Positions 1-7,104 are shown, counted from the first letter of the stretch. The stretch is 7,115 nt of DNA from Candidatus Eiseniibacteriota bacterium (GCA_016928935.1 JAFGJU010000231.1:1-7115), one strand, 5' to 3'. Made by a program: numbers and translations. The notes: generated by a model from the sequence alone, not told the origin.

Positions 1-1
1 G

Positions 2-3000
2 AGGAGCGAACTGGAGTACGCCCAGAAGCTCATCAAGGACGGGCTCTACGACGTGGCCCGCGGCGAGTTGGCCCGCTTCACCGGGCGCGACACGCCGGCC
101 GGTGTTCGGCAGCGGGCCTTCATGCTGCTGGGCGACGTGGAGACTGCGTCGTCCAACCACGATAAGGCGAAGAGGTTCTACGAGTCGGCCTACGAGGCCG
201 ACCCTGGGGGCGGCGACGGGTGTGCGGCGCTTGCAAAAGTTGGAGCGGCGAGCTTCCTGCTGGAGGACTACCGGGGAGCGGCGTCCGCGTTCCAGAAGTT
301 GCCGGAGCTGTTCCCGGACTGCGCCCTGGTCCGTGGAGCGATGTTCGACCTCGGGCGCGCCCATTTTGAGTTGGGGGACTACGAGGAGGCCGTCAGACAG
401 TTCGAGCGGACTCGGTCGGCGTGCGGCATCGACGAAGAGAACCCGGAGCTCCTGCTGTGGCTGGGCAGGGCCCAGTTTAAGCTGGACCCGTCGAGGGGGC
501 TTGAGACTTTCCAGAGCATTCTCAGGTCACACGCCGGGACGCCGGCCGCGTTCGGGGCTTCGCTGGAGCTCGCAGCGGAGCTGGACAGGCGAGGCAATTC
601 AGAGGCTGCCGTCGCTGTGCTCGAACGGGCGCTCAAGTACAAGAACGTGGACCGGGCGAGTCGCGCCGTCGGCTTGTTGCGCCACGGCGCGCTGCTCTCG
701 TCTGGCGGCAAGCACAGGGAAGCCGGCCGGGCGTTCTCCGAGTGTTTTGAGCTCTCGGCCGATTCGTCCCTTTGCGAGAGATGCAACCTGAGGGCGCAGG
801 AGTCGTTCCTGTCTGCGGCGCTGCACAGCGAAGCGGACGAGATGGCGCAGAAGCTGCTGTCGGGTTCGTACTCCGACCGCGCGAAGGAGGCGTCCCTTCT
901 GACGCGCGCGGCCTCCGCAAAGGCGAGGGGTGACCTGGACGGCTCTCTGGTGTTCTTGGAACGACTCAGGAGGGCCGCGGCCCCGGATTCCCTTTATTGT
1001 CTGGCCAGGATCGAGGAGGCCGAGACCAGGGAAGCTCTGTCCGATTACGGCGGCGCCGAGTCCTCGTACCTTCTTGCAATGAAGCACTCCTGTCCGGAGA
1101 GCCTGCGTGAGAGAGTCCTGCTGGGCCTGGCGGACCTCTATGGGGAGAGCATGGCCGACCCGGAGAGGGCGTCGCTCTACCGCTGGCTTGTGGTCAGACT
1201 TCATCCCGGCTCCGAGGCGGCGGGCGCGGCCGCGCACGAGCTCGCCGAGGCCGCGGAGAAGCGAGGCGATTTCGCCGAGGCGGCGCGACTGTTTGCCGGG
1301 GTCGCGGGTGATTTTCCCCTGAGTGATCAGGCGGACGACTGGAGGCGGAGGGCCGAGGCGCTGCAGAGGCTCTTTCCTCCGTCCGTCCGCGCGAGCGACA
1401 TAGGGAAGCTGACCGGCGCGTTGTCTTCCGCGGCGTCGGGCGAGCTCCAGGGCGACAGGGCGCTCCAGGAGGCCGCGCGAGTGTTGGGGTCCGAGTTCCG
1501 AGAGTACGACGAGGCCGCTTCTCTGCTGGAACAAGCCCTGACCAGCGCTCCGGTCGAGAGGAAGCACCTGGTTCTCATGGCGCTGGGCGAGACGCGCATT
1601 CTACAGGCAGAAAGGGCGGAATACCTGGGCGAGAAGGACAAGGCGACGCAGTACAGGAGCGAGGGGCTTCGCAGCTTCCGGGACCTTGTCTCGCAGTATT
1701 CGAACAGCTCTCTGGCCGACGATGCCAGATTGGAGCTCGTTAAGGCCGAGCTCGAGCGGGTCGAGTCTCCGGACAAGGAGCGGCGGGCGCCGGCTCTCTA
1801 CTCGGATTTCCTCCGGGAATACCCTGAGACGGACAGATTGGACGAAGCGCTCTTCAGAAGAGCCGTGGCGCTCGAGGCTTTGTCCGAGCACCCGGAGGAC
1901 GAGCAGGCCGGGGACGCGCTGTCAGACTTCGACAGAATCGTACGTGAGTTCCCTCGGAGCCGGTTCGTGGCCGAGACGCGGCTCAGAAAGGCAAGGATGC
2001 TCTGCCGGAAAGGCGAGACCGCTGCCTGCGAGAGGGAGTTGGAGGTCGTGGTGGAGCAATTCCCGTCGGCCGCCGCTGCTGCCGAGGCCGCGTACGAGCT
2101 GGGCGAGCTCAACCTCGCGAAGAGGGCGACCGACAAAGCAGTCCGTCTGTACACCGTCGCCTTCGAGAAAGCCGGGACTCGCTCGCTCCGTGAACGCGCG
2201 CTGGCCAGAAGGGGCGACTCCCATCTCGTGGCGGGAGACCTCGCCGGGGCCGTGGACGAGTATGAATACGTACTGGCGCGGGACCCTCGCGGTCCTTTCG
2301 CCGACGACCTTCTGGCCAAGGTGGCGCAGGCCTACCTGGGCCGCGGCATGCTGGCGGAGGCCTCGGCTCCGCTCAAGAGGCTGGGACGCGAGTTTCCACA
2401 GAGCGCTCTCCTGCCCGGGCTCCTGATGCGGAAGGCTCAGGCCGAGGAGAGGGCGGGCGACTTCGCTGCCGCGAAGTCCACGTACGACGAGATAGGAAGG
2501 AAATTTCCGCAGGCCGGCTCTGATACGACTTTTGTGATGGGGCTCGGCAGGGCGAGTCTCAAGTCCGGTGACTTCGCGTTGGGCCTCAAGGCCTTCGAGA
2601 GGCTCCTCAAGATGGACACCAGCCCGGAGCTCAAGAGGGAGGCCGGTCGCGGGGCCGTCCTCGCGCTGGCCAGGATGGGAGAGGAGTCCAAGCTCCGGAA
2701 GAGGCTGGAGTGGTACGTGAAGACCTTTCCGGAGGACGAGTCCGTCGCGAACGAGGTCGCGCTGGAGAGAGGACTTGGTCTCTACCGGTCGGGGCGGTAC
2801 GAAGAGGCCTACTCGGCGCTGTCGTCGGTGGAGTCGAACCTGCCGGCTTCCGGCAGGATGAACGCGCTCGTCACGATGGGGCTCTCGAAGCTCAAGGTGG
2901 GTGACTACGCGGCCGCCGCCGGAGCGTTCCGGGCGGCAGTGGAAGCCGGCCGTGGCGCTCCGACCGACAGCTCGCTCGCCTACACCGCACGGTTCAAGCT

Positions 3001-3574
3001 CGGAAGTTCTCTGTTCGCAATGTCCGCCTTCAGGGAGGCCTCCGCAGCGTACGTGGAAGCCGCCGAGTTTTGCGCCGATTCCTCCCAGTGCTGCGAGGCG
3101 TGGTATAATGGCGGGTTGTGCCTGGAGAGAGCGCAGGACTGGGAGGCTTCAGCGGAGCTCTACCTCAGGGTGGCCGGCGGCTGCGCAGGAAAACTCGGCA
3201 AGGACGCGGCGTTCAAGGCGGGGTACTGCAGGCTGAACGCGGGCGAGAACCGCGAGGCCGTGGCCCTGCTCGTCAGGGCGCTCGCCGTCTCGGACGAGTC
3301 GGAGAAGCCCGAGGTGCAGTACTGGATAGGCGAGGCTTACGCTGCTGCGGGAGACATGGACAGGGCGGCCGCGGAGTTCCTGAAGGTGCCGTACCTCTAC
3401 GGAGAGAGCACTCTCTGGGCAGTGACCGCGCGCTACAAGGCCGGCCAGGCGTTCGAGGCGGCCGGGAACAAGGACGCCGCCGTGAAGCAGTACAGGGCAA
3501 TAATCCAGAGAGAGGGTGAACAGTCAGAGTGGGGAAGCATGGCAAGGGAAAGGCTGCTCCTGCTTTCGAAATAG
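2..3574 (+). CDS. Giant tetratricopeptide-repeat (TPR) protein, 5' partial
   Basis: The reading frame is open from the left edge (first full codon at base 2) to TAG at 3572-3574, giving 1190 visible residues. A GTG at 53 is in frame, but the codons before it (RSELEYAQKLIKDGLYD) already read as a TPR helix, so the true start and any signal peptide lie upstream. By eye there are about 30 helix-B motifs of the form G-D/N-x-x-x-A-x-x-x-(F/Y), such as GDYEEAVRQFER, GDFAEAARLFAG, GDFAAAKSTYDEI, GDYAAAAGAFRAA and GNKDAAVKQYRAI, many followed by FP or DP. Spacing averages about 40 residues. No enzyme motif is visible. It has 16 cysteines and only 11 isoleucines. TPR solenoids of this style (BamD/YbgF-like) are often envelope scaffolds, so a periplasmic or outer-membrane assembly role is possible but inferred. 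It overlaps uvrA by 46 bases. TPR identity is firm; function is unknown. Confidence 0.93.
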   Translation, partial: RSELEYAQKLIKDGLYDVARGELARFTGRDTPAGVRQRAFMLLGDVETASSNHDKAKRFYESAYEADPGGGDGCAALAKVGAASFLLEDYRGAASAFQKLPELFPDCALVRGAMFDLGRAHFELGDYEEAVRQFERTRSACGIDEENPELLLWLGRAQFKLDPSRGLETFQSILRSHAGTPAAFGASLELAAELDRRGNSEAAVAVLERALKYKNVDRASRAVGLLRHGALLSSGGKHREAGRAFSECFELSADSSLCERCNLRAQESFLSAALHSEADEMAQKLLSGSYSDRAKEASLLTRAASAKARGDLDGSLVFLERLRRAAAPDSLYCLARIEEAETREALSDYGGAESSYLLAMKHSCPESLRERVLLGLADLYGESMADPERASLYRWLVVRLHPGSEAAGAAAHELAEAAEKRGDFAEAARLFAGVAGDFPLSDQADDWRRRAEALQRLFPPSVRASDIGKLTGALSSAASGELQGDRALQEAARVLGSEFREYDEAASLLEQALTSAPVERKHLVLMALGETRILQAERAEYLGEKDKATQYRSEGLRSFRDLVSQYSNSSLADDARLELVKAELERVESPDKERRAPALYSDFLREYPETDRLDEALFRRAVALEALSEHPEDEQAGDALSDFDRIVREFPRSRFVAETRLRKARMLCRKGETAACERELEVVVEQFPSAAAAAEAAYELGELNLAKRATDKAVRLYTVAFEKAGTRSLRERALARRGDSHLVAGDLAGAVDEYEYVLARDPRGPFADDLLAKVAQAYLGRGMLAEASAPLKRLGREFPQSALLPGLLMRKAQAEERAGDFAAAKSTYDEIGRKFPQAGSDTTFVMGLGRASLKSGDFALGLKAFERLLKMDTSPELKREAGRGAVLALARMGEESKLRKRLEWYVKTFPEDESVANEVALERGLGLYRSGRYEEAYSALSSVESNLPASGRMNALVTMGLSKLKVGDYAAAAGAFRAAVEAGRGAPTDSSLAYTARFKLGSSLFAMSAFREASAAYVEAAEFCADSSQCCEAWYNGGLCLERAQDWEASAELYLRVAGGCAGKLGKDAAFKAGYCRLNAGENREAVALLVRALAVSDESEKPEVQYWIGEAYAAAGDMDRAAAEFLKVPYLYGESTLWAVTARYKAGQAFEAAGNKDAAVKQYRAIIQREGEQSEWGSMARERLLLLSK
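3101..3109 (+). promoter_or_regulatory. Candidate extended -10 promoter element upstream of uvrA
   Basis: The sequence TGGTATAAT matches the extended -10 consensus (TGnTATAAT) exactly. It lies within the TPR coding sequence, where it encodes Trp-Tyr-Asn, about 420 bases before the uvrA start. No convincing -35 hexamer lies 16-18 bases upstream (the stretch there is CCTCCC), although extended -10 promoters can work without one. A sigma70 consensus hexamer is uncommon by chance in DNA this GC-rich, but codon choice alone could have produced it. This is a tentative call. Confidence 0.2.
3512..3519 (+). promoter_or_regulatory. Ribosome binding site for uvrA
   Basis: GAGGGTGA, inside the end of the TPR gene, resembles the Shine-Dalgarno core GGAGGTGA and ends 9 bases before GTG at 3529. 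It supports that GTG as the uvrA start. The frame has a TGA stop at 3517-3519, so no start further upstream is possible. Between 3529 and the conserved UvrA core there is no other ATG, GTG or TTG in frame. Confidence 0.6.
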
Positions 3575-6429
3575 GGCTCCCTCGAAGCTCCCCCGCCGGC
3601 TTCATTTCCGTCAGGGGAGCCAGGGAGCATAACCTCAAGAACATAGACGTAGACATCCCACGAAACTCGCTGGTCGTCATAACAGGAGTGAGCGGTTCGG
3701 GCAAGAGCTCGCTGGCCTTCGACACCGTGTACGCCGAGGGCCAGAGGCGCTACGTGGAGTCCCTCTCCGCGTACGCGAGGCAGTTCCTGGGCCAGATGGA
3801 GAAGCCCGACGTGGACTCCATCGAGGGTCTCTCGCCGGCCGTCTCAATCGAGCAGCGCACGGCCGGCGCCAACCCGCGTTCTACCGTCGCCACGGTCACT
3901 GAGCTGTATGACTACCTGCGACTCCTGTTTTCGCGCCTCGGCGTCCAGTACTGTCACAGGTGCGGCGCGCCGGTCGGGGCGCAGACCCCTTCCCAGATAG
4001 TGGCTTCCCTCCTCGAGACTGAAGCGGGAAAAACTGTCCAGGTCATGGCGCCTCTGGTCAGGGGCAGGAAGGGGGAGTACAAGAAGGAACTGGAGCAGGC
4101 CAGAAAGCAGGGCTTCCTTCGCGCCCGGGTGGACGGGCAGGTGGTGGAGCTGGAGTCAGTGGGGTCCCTCAAGAAGACCAAGAAACACGACATTGACATC
4201 CTGATTGACAGACTCCTCGTGTCGGAGAAGAACCGGACGCGGCTTGCGGACTCGGTTGAAACGGCCCTTCGCGTCACCTCCGGAACCGCGAGCGTGCTGT
4301 CCGGCGCGAAGGAACTTCTGTTCAGCGACAGGCGAGCCTGTCCAAACTGTGGAATAGGCTTTGACGAGCTCAATCCCCGGAACTTCTCGTTCAACAGTCC
4401 CTACGGCGCTTGCCCGGTCTGCGACGGCCTGGGCACACGCCTCGAGATTGACCCGTCCCTGGTCGTACCCGACCCCAGGCTTTCTCTGGCGGAAGGCGCC
4501 CTCGCGCCGTGGGGGAAAGCGGGGAGCGGCTGGTTCTGGACCCAGGTTAGGGCCCTGGCGCGGCATTACCGATTTGACTTGAAGACGCCGTTCGAGGAGC
4601 TCCCGGAGGCCGCGAAAAGGGGGATACTTTACGGCACGGGCCCGGACGAGGTCGAGTCCACGTACAAGAGCACCAGGTTCACGGTCAAGAGGCGCGCGAG
4701 TTTCCCCGGCATCATCCCCGACCTTACGCGCAGGTACAGGGCCACCACCTCGGACGCTGTGCGCGAGTGGATAGAGGGCTTCATGGCGCAGGGTAAGTGT
4801 CCGGCGTGCGGAGGGAAACGGCTCAAGCCGGAGAGCCTGGCCGTGCGTCTGGACGGAAAGAGCATAGCGGATTACTCGTCTTCCTCGGTCAAGGAGGCCC
4901 GGGAGCTTTTCGAGAGACTCGGGTTCGGGGAGTCGGAGGAGACGGTGGCGCGCCCGATCCTGAAGGAGATCCAAGAGCGCCTGGAGTTCCTCTGCGACGT
5001 GGGATTGGACTATCTCACTCTTGACAGAAGCGCCGCCACCCTTGCGGGAGGCGAGGCACAGAGGCTCAGGCTGGCCACCCAAATAGGCTCCAAACTGAGC
5101 GGCGTGCTGTACGTCCTGGATGAGCCGAGCATAGGCCTTCACCATCGTGACCAGCGACGGCTGCTGGACACTCTGTGCGAACTCAGAGACATGGGGAACA
5201 CCGTGCTCGTCGTGGAGCACGACAGGGACACCATCCTTTCCGCGGACCACGTGATAGACCTGGGGCCGGGAGCGGGTGAGGCGGGCGGTTACGTCGTGGC
5301 CACGGGGACTTCGAAGGAGATAGCGGGCGACGAGGCCTCGCTGACCGGTCAGTATCTGTCTGGAAGGAAGGACGTGGAGCTTCCCGAGACCCGGCGCGGG
5401 CCCGCAGGAGCGAGCCTCGTTGTGAGGGGTGCGGCGGCGAACAACTTGAAGTCAATAGACGTGGCGTTCCCGCTGGGGCTGTTCGTGTGCGTGACCGGGG
5501 TCTCCGGCTCTGGAAAGAGCACTCTCGTGAACGACATCCTGTTCAGGGCTCTGGCCAGGCACTTCTATTCCTCGACGGATTCTCCCGGCAAGCACAGCAG
5601 GATAGACGGGCTGGAAGCCATCGACAAGGTGGTGGACATCGACCAGTCGCCTATAGGCCGGACGCCGCGGTCCAACGCGGCCACTTACGTGGGCGCCTTC
5701 TCGCACATAAGGAGCTTGTTCGCACAACTGCCGGAGTCGAAGGTCAGGGGATACAAGCCCGGCAGGTTCAGCTTCAACGTGCATGGTGGCCGGTGCGAGG
5801 CGTGTCGGGGTGACGGTCTGGTCAAGATCGCGATGCACTTCCTGCCCGACGTCTACGTGACGTGCGACGCTTGCCGGGGCAAGAGGTACAACAGAGAGAC
5901 GCTGGAGATACTGTACAAGGGCCAAAGCATCGCGGACGTTCTGGACATGACGATAGAGCGCGCCCACCAGTTTTTTCTGCAGATACCCGCGGTCCGCAGG
6001 AAGCTCGAGGCCCTCAGGGACGTGGGTCTGGGATACCTTCGCGTGGGGCAGCCGGCAACGCGGCTCTCGGGTGGAGAGGCGCAGAGAGTGAAGCTGGCTG
6101 CGGAGCTGTCCAAGGTGGCAACGGGCAGGACGGTCTACATTCTGGATGAGCCGACGACGGGACTCCATTTCGACGACGTGAGACTGCTGCTCCGGGTGCT
6201 GAACAAGCTCGTGGCCGCCGGGAACTCGGTCATAGTCATAGAGCACAACCTGGACGTGATAAAGACCGCGGACTACGTCATAGACCTGGGACCGGAGGGA
6301 GGGGAAGAGGGGGGCCGAGTCGTAATGGCCGGGCCGCCTGAGGAGATCGCGGCCTGTACGCACTCGCACACCGGCAGGGCGCTCAAGGCAATCCTGGGAC
6401 GGCGCGCGGAAGCGCGCGCAGCAGAATAA
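3529..6429 (+). CDS. uvrA: UvrA, excinuclease ABC subunit A
   Basis: UvrA is the dimeric cytosolic ATPase that finds bulky DNA lesions and loads UvrB in nucleotide excision repair. This copy is full length: 966 residues, against 940 in E. coli. The first ATPase has Walker A GVSGSGKS (53-60), a Q-loop near 109, signature LAGGE (505-509), Walker B LDEP with D531/E532 and H564. The second has Walker A GVSGSGKS (657-664), Q706, signature LSGGE (846-850), D873/E874 and H906. The UvrB-binding region is about 150-260 (APLVRGRKGEYKKELEQARKQG). Zinc modules are C271/C274/C295/C298 and C756/C759/C779/C782; extra CxxC pairs lie at 142/145 and 424/427. The N-terminus is about 22 residues longer than in E. 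coli and basic. The first signature has Ala where Ser is usual. ATA encodes 23 of 44 isoleucines. No SOS box is visible. It is probably co-transcribed and translationally coupled with the TPR gene. Confidence 0.98.
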   Translation: MGKHGKGKAAPAFEIGLPRSSPAGFISVRGAREHNLKNIDVDIPRNSLVVITGVSGSGKSSLAFDTVYAEGQRRYVESLSAYARQFLGQMEKPDVDSIEGLSPAVSIEQRTAGANPRSTVATVTELYDYLRLLFSRLGVQYCHRCGAPVGAQTPSQIVASLLETEAGKTVQVMAPLVRGRKGEYKKELEQARKQGFLRARVDGQVVELESVGSLKKTKKHDIDILIDRLLVSEKNRTRLADSVETALRVTSGTASVLSGAKELLFSDRRACPNCGIGFDELNPRNFSFNSPYGACPVCDGLGTRLEIDPSLVVPDPRLSLAEGALAPWGKAGSGWFWTQVRALARHYRFDLKTPFEELPEAAKRGILYGTGPDEVESTYKSTRFTVKRRASFPGIIPDLTRRYRATTSDAVREWIEGFMAQGKCPACGGKRLKPESLAVRLDGKSIADYSSSSVKEARELFERLGFGESEETVARPILKEIQERLEFLCDVGLDYLTLDRSAATLAGGEAQRLRLATQIGSKLSGVLYVLDEPSIGLHHRDQRRLLDTLCELRDMGNTVLVVEHDRDTILSADHVIDLGPGAGEAGGYVVATGTSKEIAGDEASLTGQYLSGRKDVELPETRRGPAGASLVVRGAAANNLKSIDVAFPLGLFVCVTGVSGSGKSTLVNDILFRALARHFYSSTDSPGKHSRIDGLEAIDKVVDIDQSPIGRTPRSNAATYVGAFSHIRSLFAQLPESKVRGYKPGRFSFNVHGGRCEACRGDGLVKIAMHFLPDVYVTCDACRGKRYNRETLEILYKGQSIADVLDMTIERAHQFFLQIPAVRRKLEALRDVGLGYLRVGQPATRLSGGEAQRVKLAAELSKVATGRTVYILDEPTTGLHFDDVRLLLRVLNKLVAAGNSVIVIEHNLDVIKTADYVIDLGPEGGEEGGRVVMAGPPEEIAACTHSHTGRALKAILGRRAEARAAE

Positions 6430-6438
6430 CCAGCCCGA

Positions 6439-6500
6439 GCGGGCGAGGCACGCTCAGGACCCGAGAAAAAACCTAGGCGGGCGAGGGTCGCTCAGACCCC
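6439..6500. repeat. Degenerate direct repeat, two 24-base copies 38 bases apart
   Basis: Bases 6439-6462 and 6477-6500 match at 20 of 24 positions, sharing GCGGGCGAGG and CGCTCAG blocks in the same order. The second copy forms most of the left arm and loop of the terminator hairpin. The first copy can form only a weaker stem, GAGCG (6437-6441) with CGCTC (6451-6455). A duplicated and partly decayed terminator arm is the simplest reading; chance similarity in GC-rich sequence is possible. Confidence 0.5.
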
Positions 6501-6517
6501 GCCCGCCTCCTTGTTCT
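6466..6517. terminator. Bidirectional intrinsic terminator between uvrA and the ferritin-like gene
   Basis: The outer stem AGGCGGGC (6475-6482) pairs perfectly with GCCCGCCT (6501-6508). After a small GA/C internal loop, GGGTC (6485-6489) pairs with GACCC (6495-6499) around the loop GCTCA. Read on the - strand, the hairpin is followed by AGG and then six Ts (the A6 tract at 6466-6471), a strong terminator for the ferritin-like gene. Read on the + strand, it is followed by CCTTGTTCT (6509-6517), a weaker U-rich tail suitable for uvrA. Its position between convergent genes fits a shared terminator. Confidence 0.85.
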
Positions 6518-6573
6518 GCGAGCCGACCGGGCCCGGCCGGCAAGGGCGCCGTGCGCGACCCGATCTCACCCTT

Positions 6574-7098
6574 CTAGTACTTCCCGTCCATCTTGAATTC
6601 CGGCACGTTGAACCAGAATCCCGTGTTGTTGATGCTGTCCATCTCGGCCTGAATCAGGTCGAAGTGAGTGTCTTCCCACTGCGCCAACTTCTCGAACAGG
6701 TCCTTGGCCTTCGGGTCCTTGGCAGCCGCGGCCTGGTCGCGGAAGAACTTGGCCGTTTTTCGCTCCAGGTCCAGGGCTATCTTCAGGGCCTCCGTCTCGG
6801 CCCCTCCGGCCTCTCCGGTGACCCTCTGCTGCCTTTCAGTCATGGCCGGCGCCATTTCCTCTATCTCGTACTTGGGCACGTGGATTTCGACCCAGGGCTG
6901 CCCCTCGGCCAGGTCGTGCAACTGCTTCTCCAGAATCCTTCGGTGCTCGTTCTCGTCCATGGCCAGCCGGATGAACATGTTCTTCCCGAATTCCTGCTTG
7001 GTCTGGCGGGCGAACTTGAGAAAAGTCACAAGGCCGTTCTCCTCGATGTCGATGGCCATCCTGAGGGCCCTCATTGCGTCACTGGATACGTCCGGCAT
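6574..7098 (-). CDS. Rubrerythrin-type ferritin-like diiron protein, no rubredoxin domain
   Basis: This is a complete 174-residue protein, ATG at 7098-7096 to TAG at 6576-6574. It has two similar helical halves offset by exactly 93 residues. Half one has E19 and the ExxH motif E49/H52; half two has E112 and E142/H145. Glu plus ExxH in each half is the six-ligand diiron set of the rubrerythrin/ferritin-like (COG1633-type) four-helix bundle. It contains no cysteine, so the FeS4 rubredoxin domain of classical rubrerythrin is absent and electrons must come from a separate partner. The likely role is cytosolic peroxide reduction or iron handling, typical of anaerobes; the substrate cannot be read from sequence. 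The short tail ends GFWFNVPEFKMDGKY. Isoleucine codons are mainly ATC (5 of 9, 2 ATA), unlike uvrA, which may reflect higher expression. The gene converges on uvrA and has its own ribosome binding site. Confidence 0.9.
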   Translation of the reverse strand: MPDVSSDAMRALRMAIDIEENGLVTFLKFARQTKQEFGKNMFIRLAMDENEHRRILEKQLHDLAEGQPWVEIHVPKYEIEEMAPAMTERQQRVTGEAGGAETEALKIALDLERKTAKFFRDQAAAAKDPKAKDLFEKLAQWEDTHFDLIQAEMDSINNTGFWFNVPEFKMDGKY

Positions 7099-7104
7099 TC
7101 CACT

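Noticed and set aside
53..55. GTG as the real start of the TPR protein
   Set aside because: The frame stays open to the window edge and the residues before it form part of a TPR helix; no clear ribosome binding site precedes it.
599..1567. Antisense open frame (322 codons) opposite the TPR gene
   Set aside because: It has low-complexity Arg/Gln/Gly-rich composition and no domain; the + strand TPR repeats are clear in this interval.
1686..2426. Alternative-frame + strand open frame (246 codons) inside the TPR gene
   Set aside because: Its Arg/Ser/Trp-rich translation is typical of a frame shift of GC-rich coding DNA; the TPR frame is uninterrupted here.
3480..3620. SOS (LexA) box ahead of uvrA
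   Set aside because: Neither CTGT-N8-ACAG nor GAAC-N4-GTTC type sites are present near the start; a LexA site upstream of the whole operon cannot be excluded.
3950..3965. CxxC at UvrA residues 142-145 as a third zinc finger
   Set aside because: Only one CxxC pair is present locally, at a position that in many UvrA proteins carries a similar Cys/His remnant; the two established zinc modules are elsewhere.
4156..5250. Long antisense open frame (364 codons) opposite uvrA
   Set aside because: It lies wholly opposite strongly conserved UvrA coding sequence, has an Arg/Pro/Gly-rich composition typical of GC-rich shadow frames, and matches no recognisable family.
5452..6369. Antisense open frame (305 codons) opposite the UvrA C-terminal half
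   Set aside because: This is a shadow of the second ATPase domain; the UvrA zinc and Walker motifs on the + strand explain the conservation.
6522..6541. GC-rich palindrome CCGGGCCCGG and flanking GCCG/CGGC as a second terminator
   Set aside because: The loop would be too small (2 bases) for the inner palindrome and there is no U-tract on either strand.
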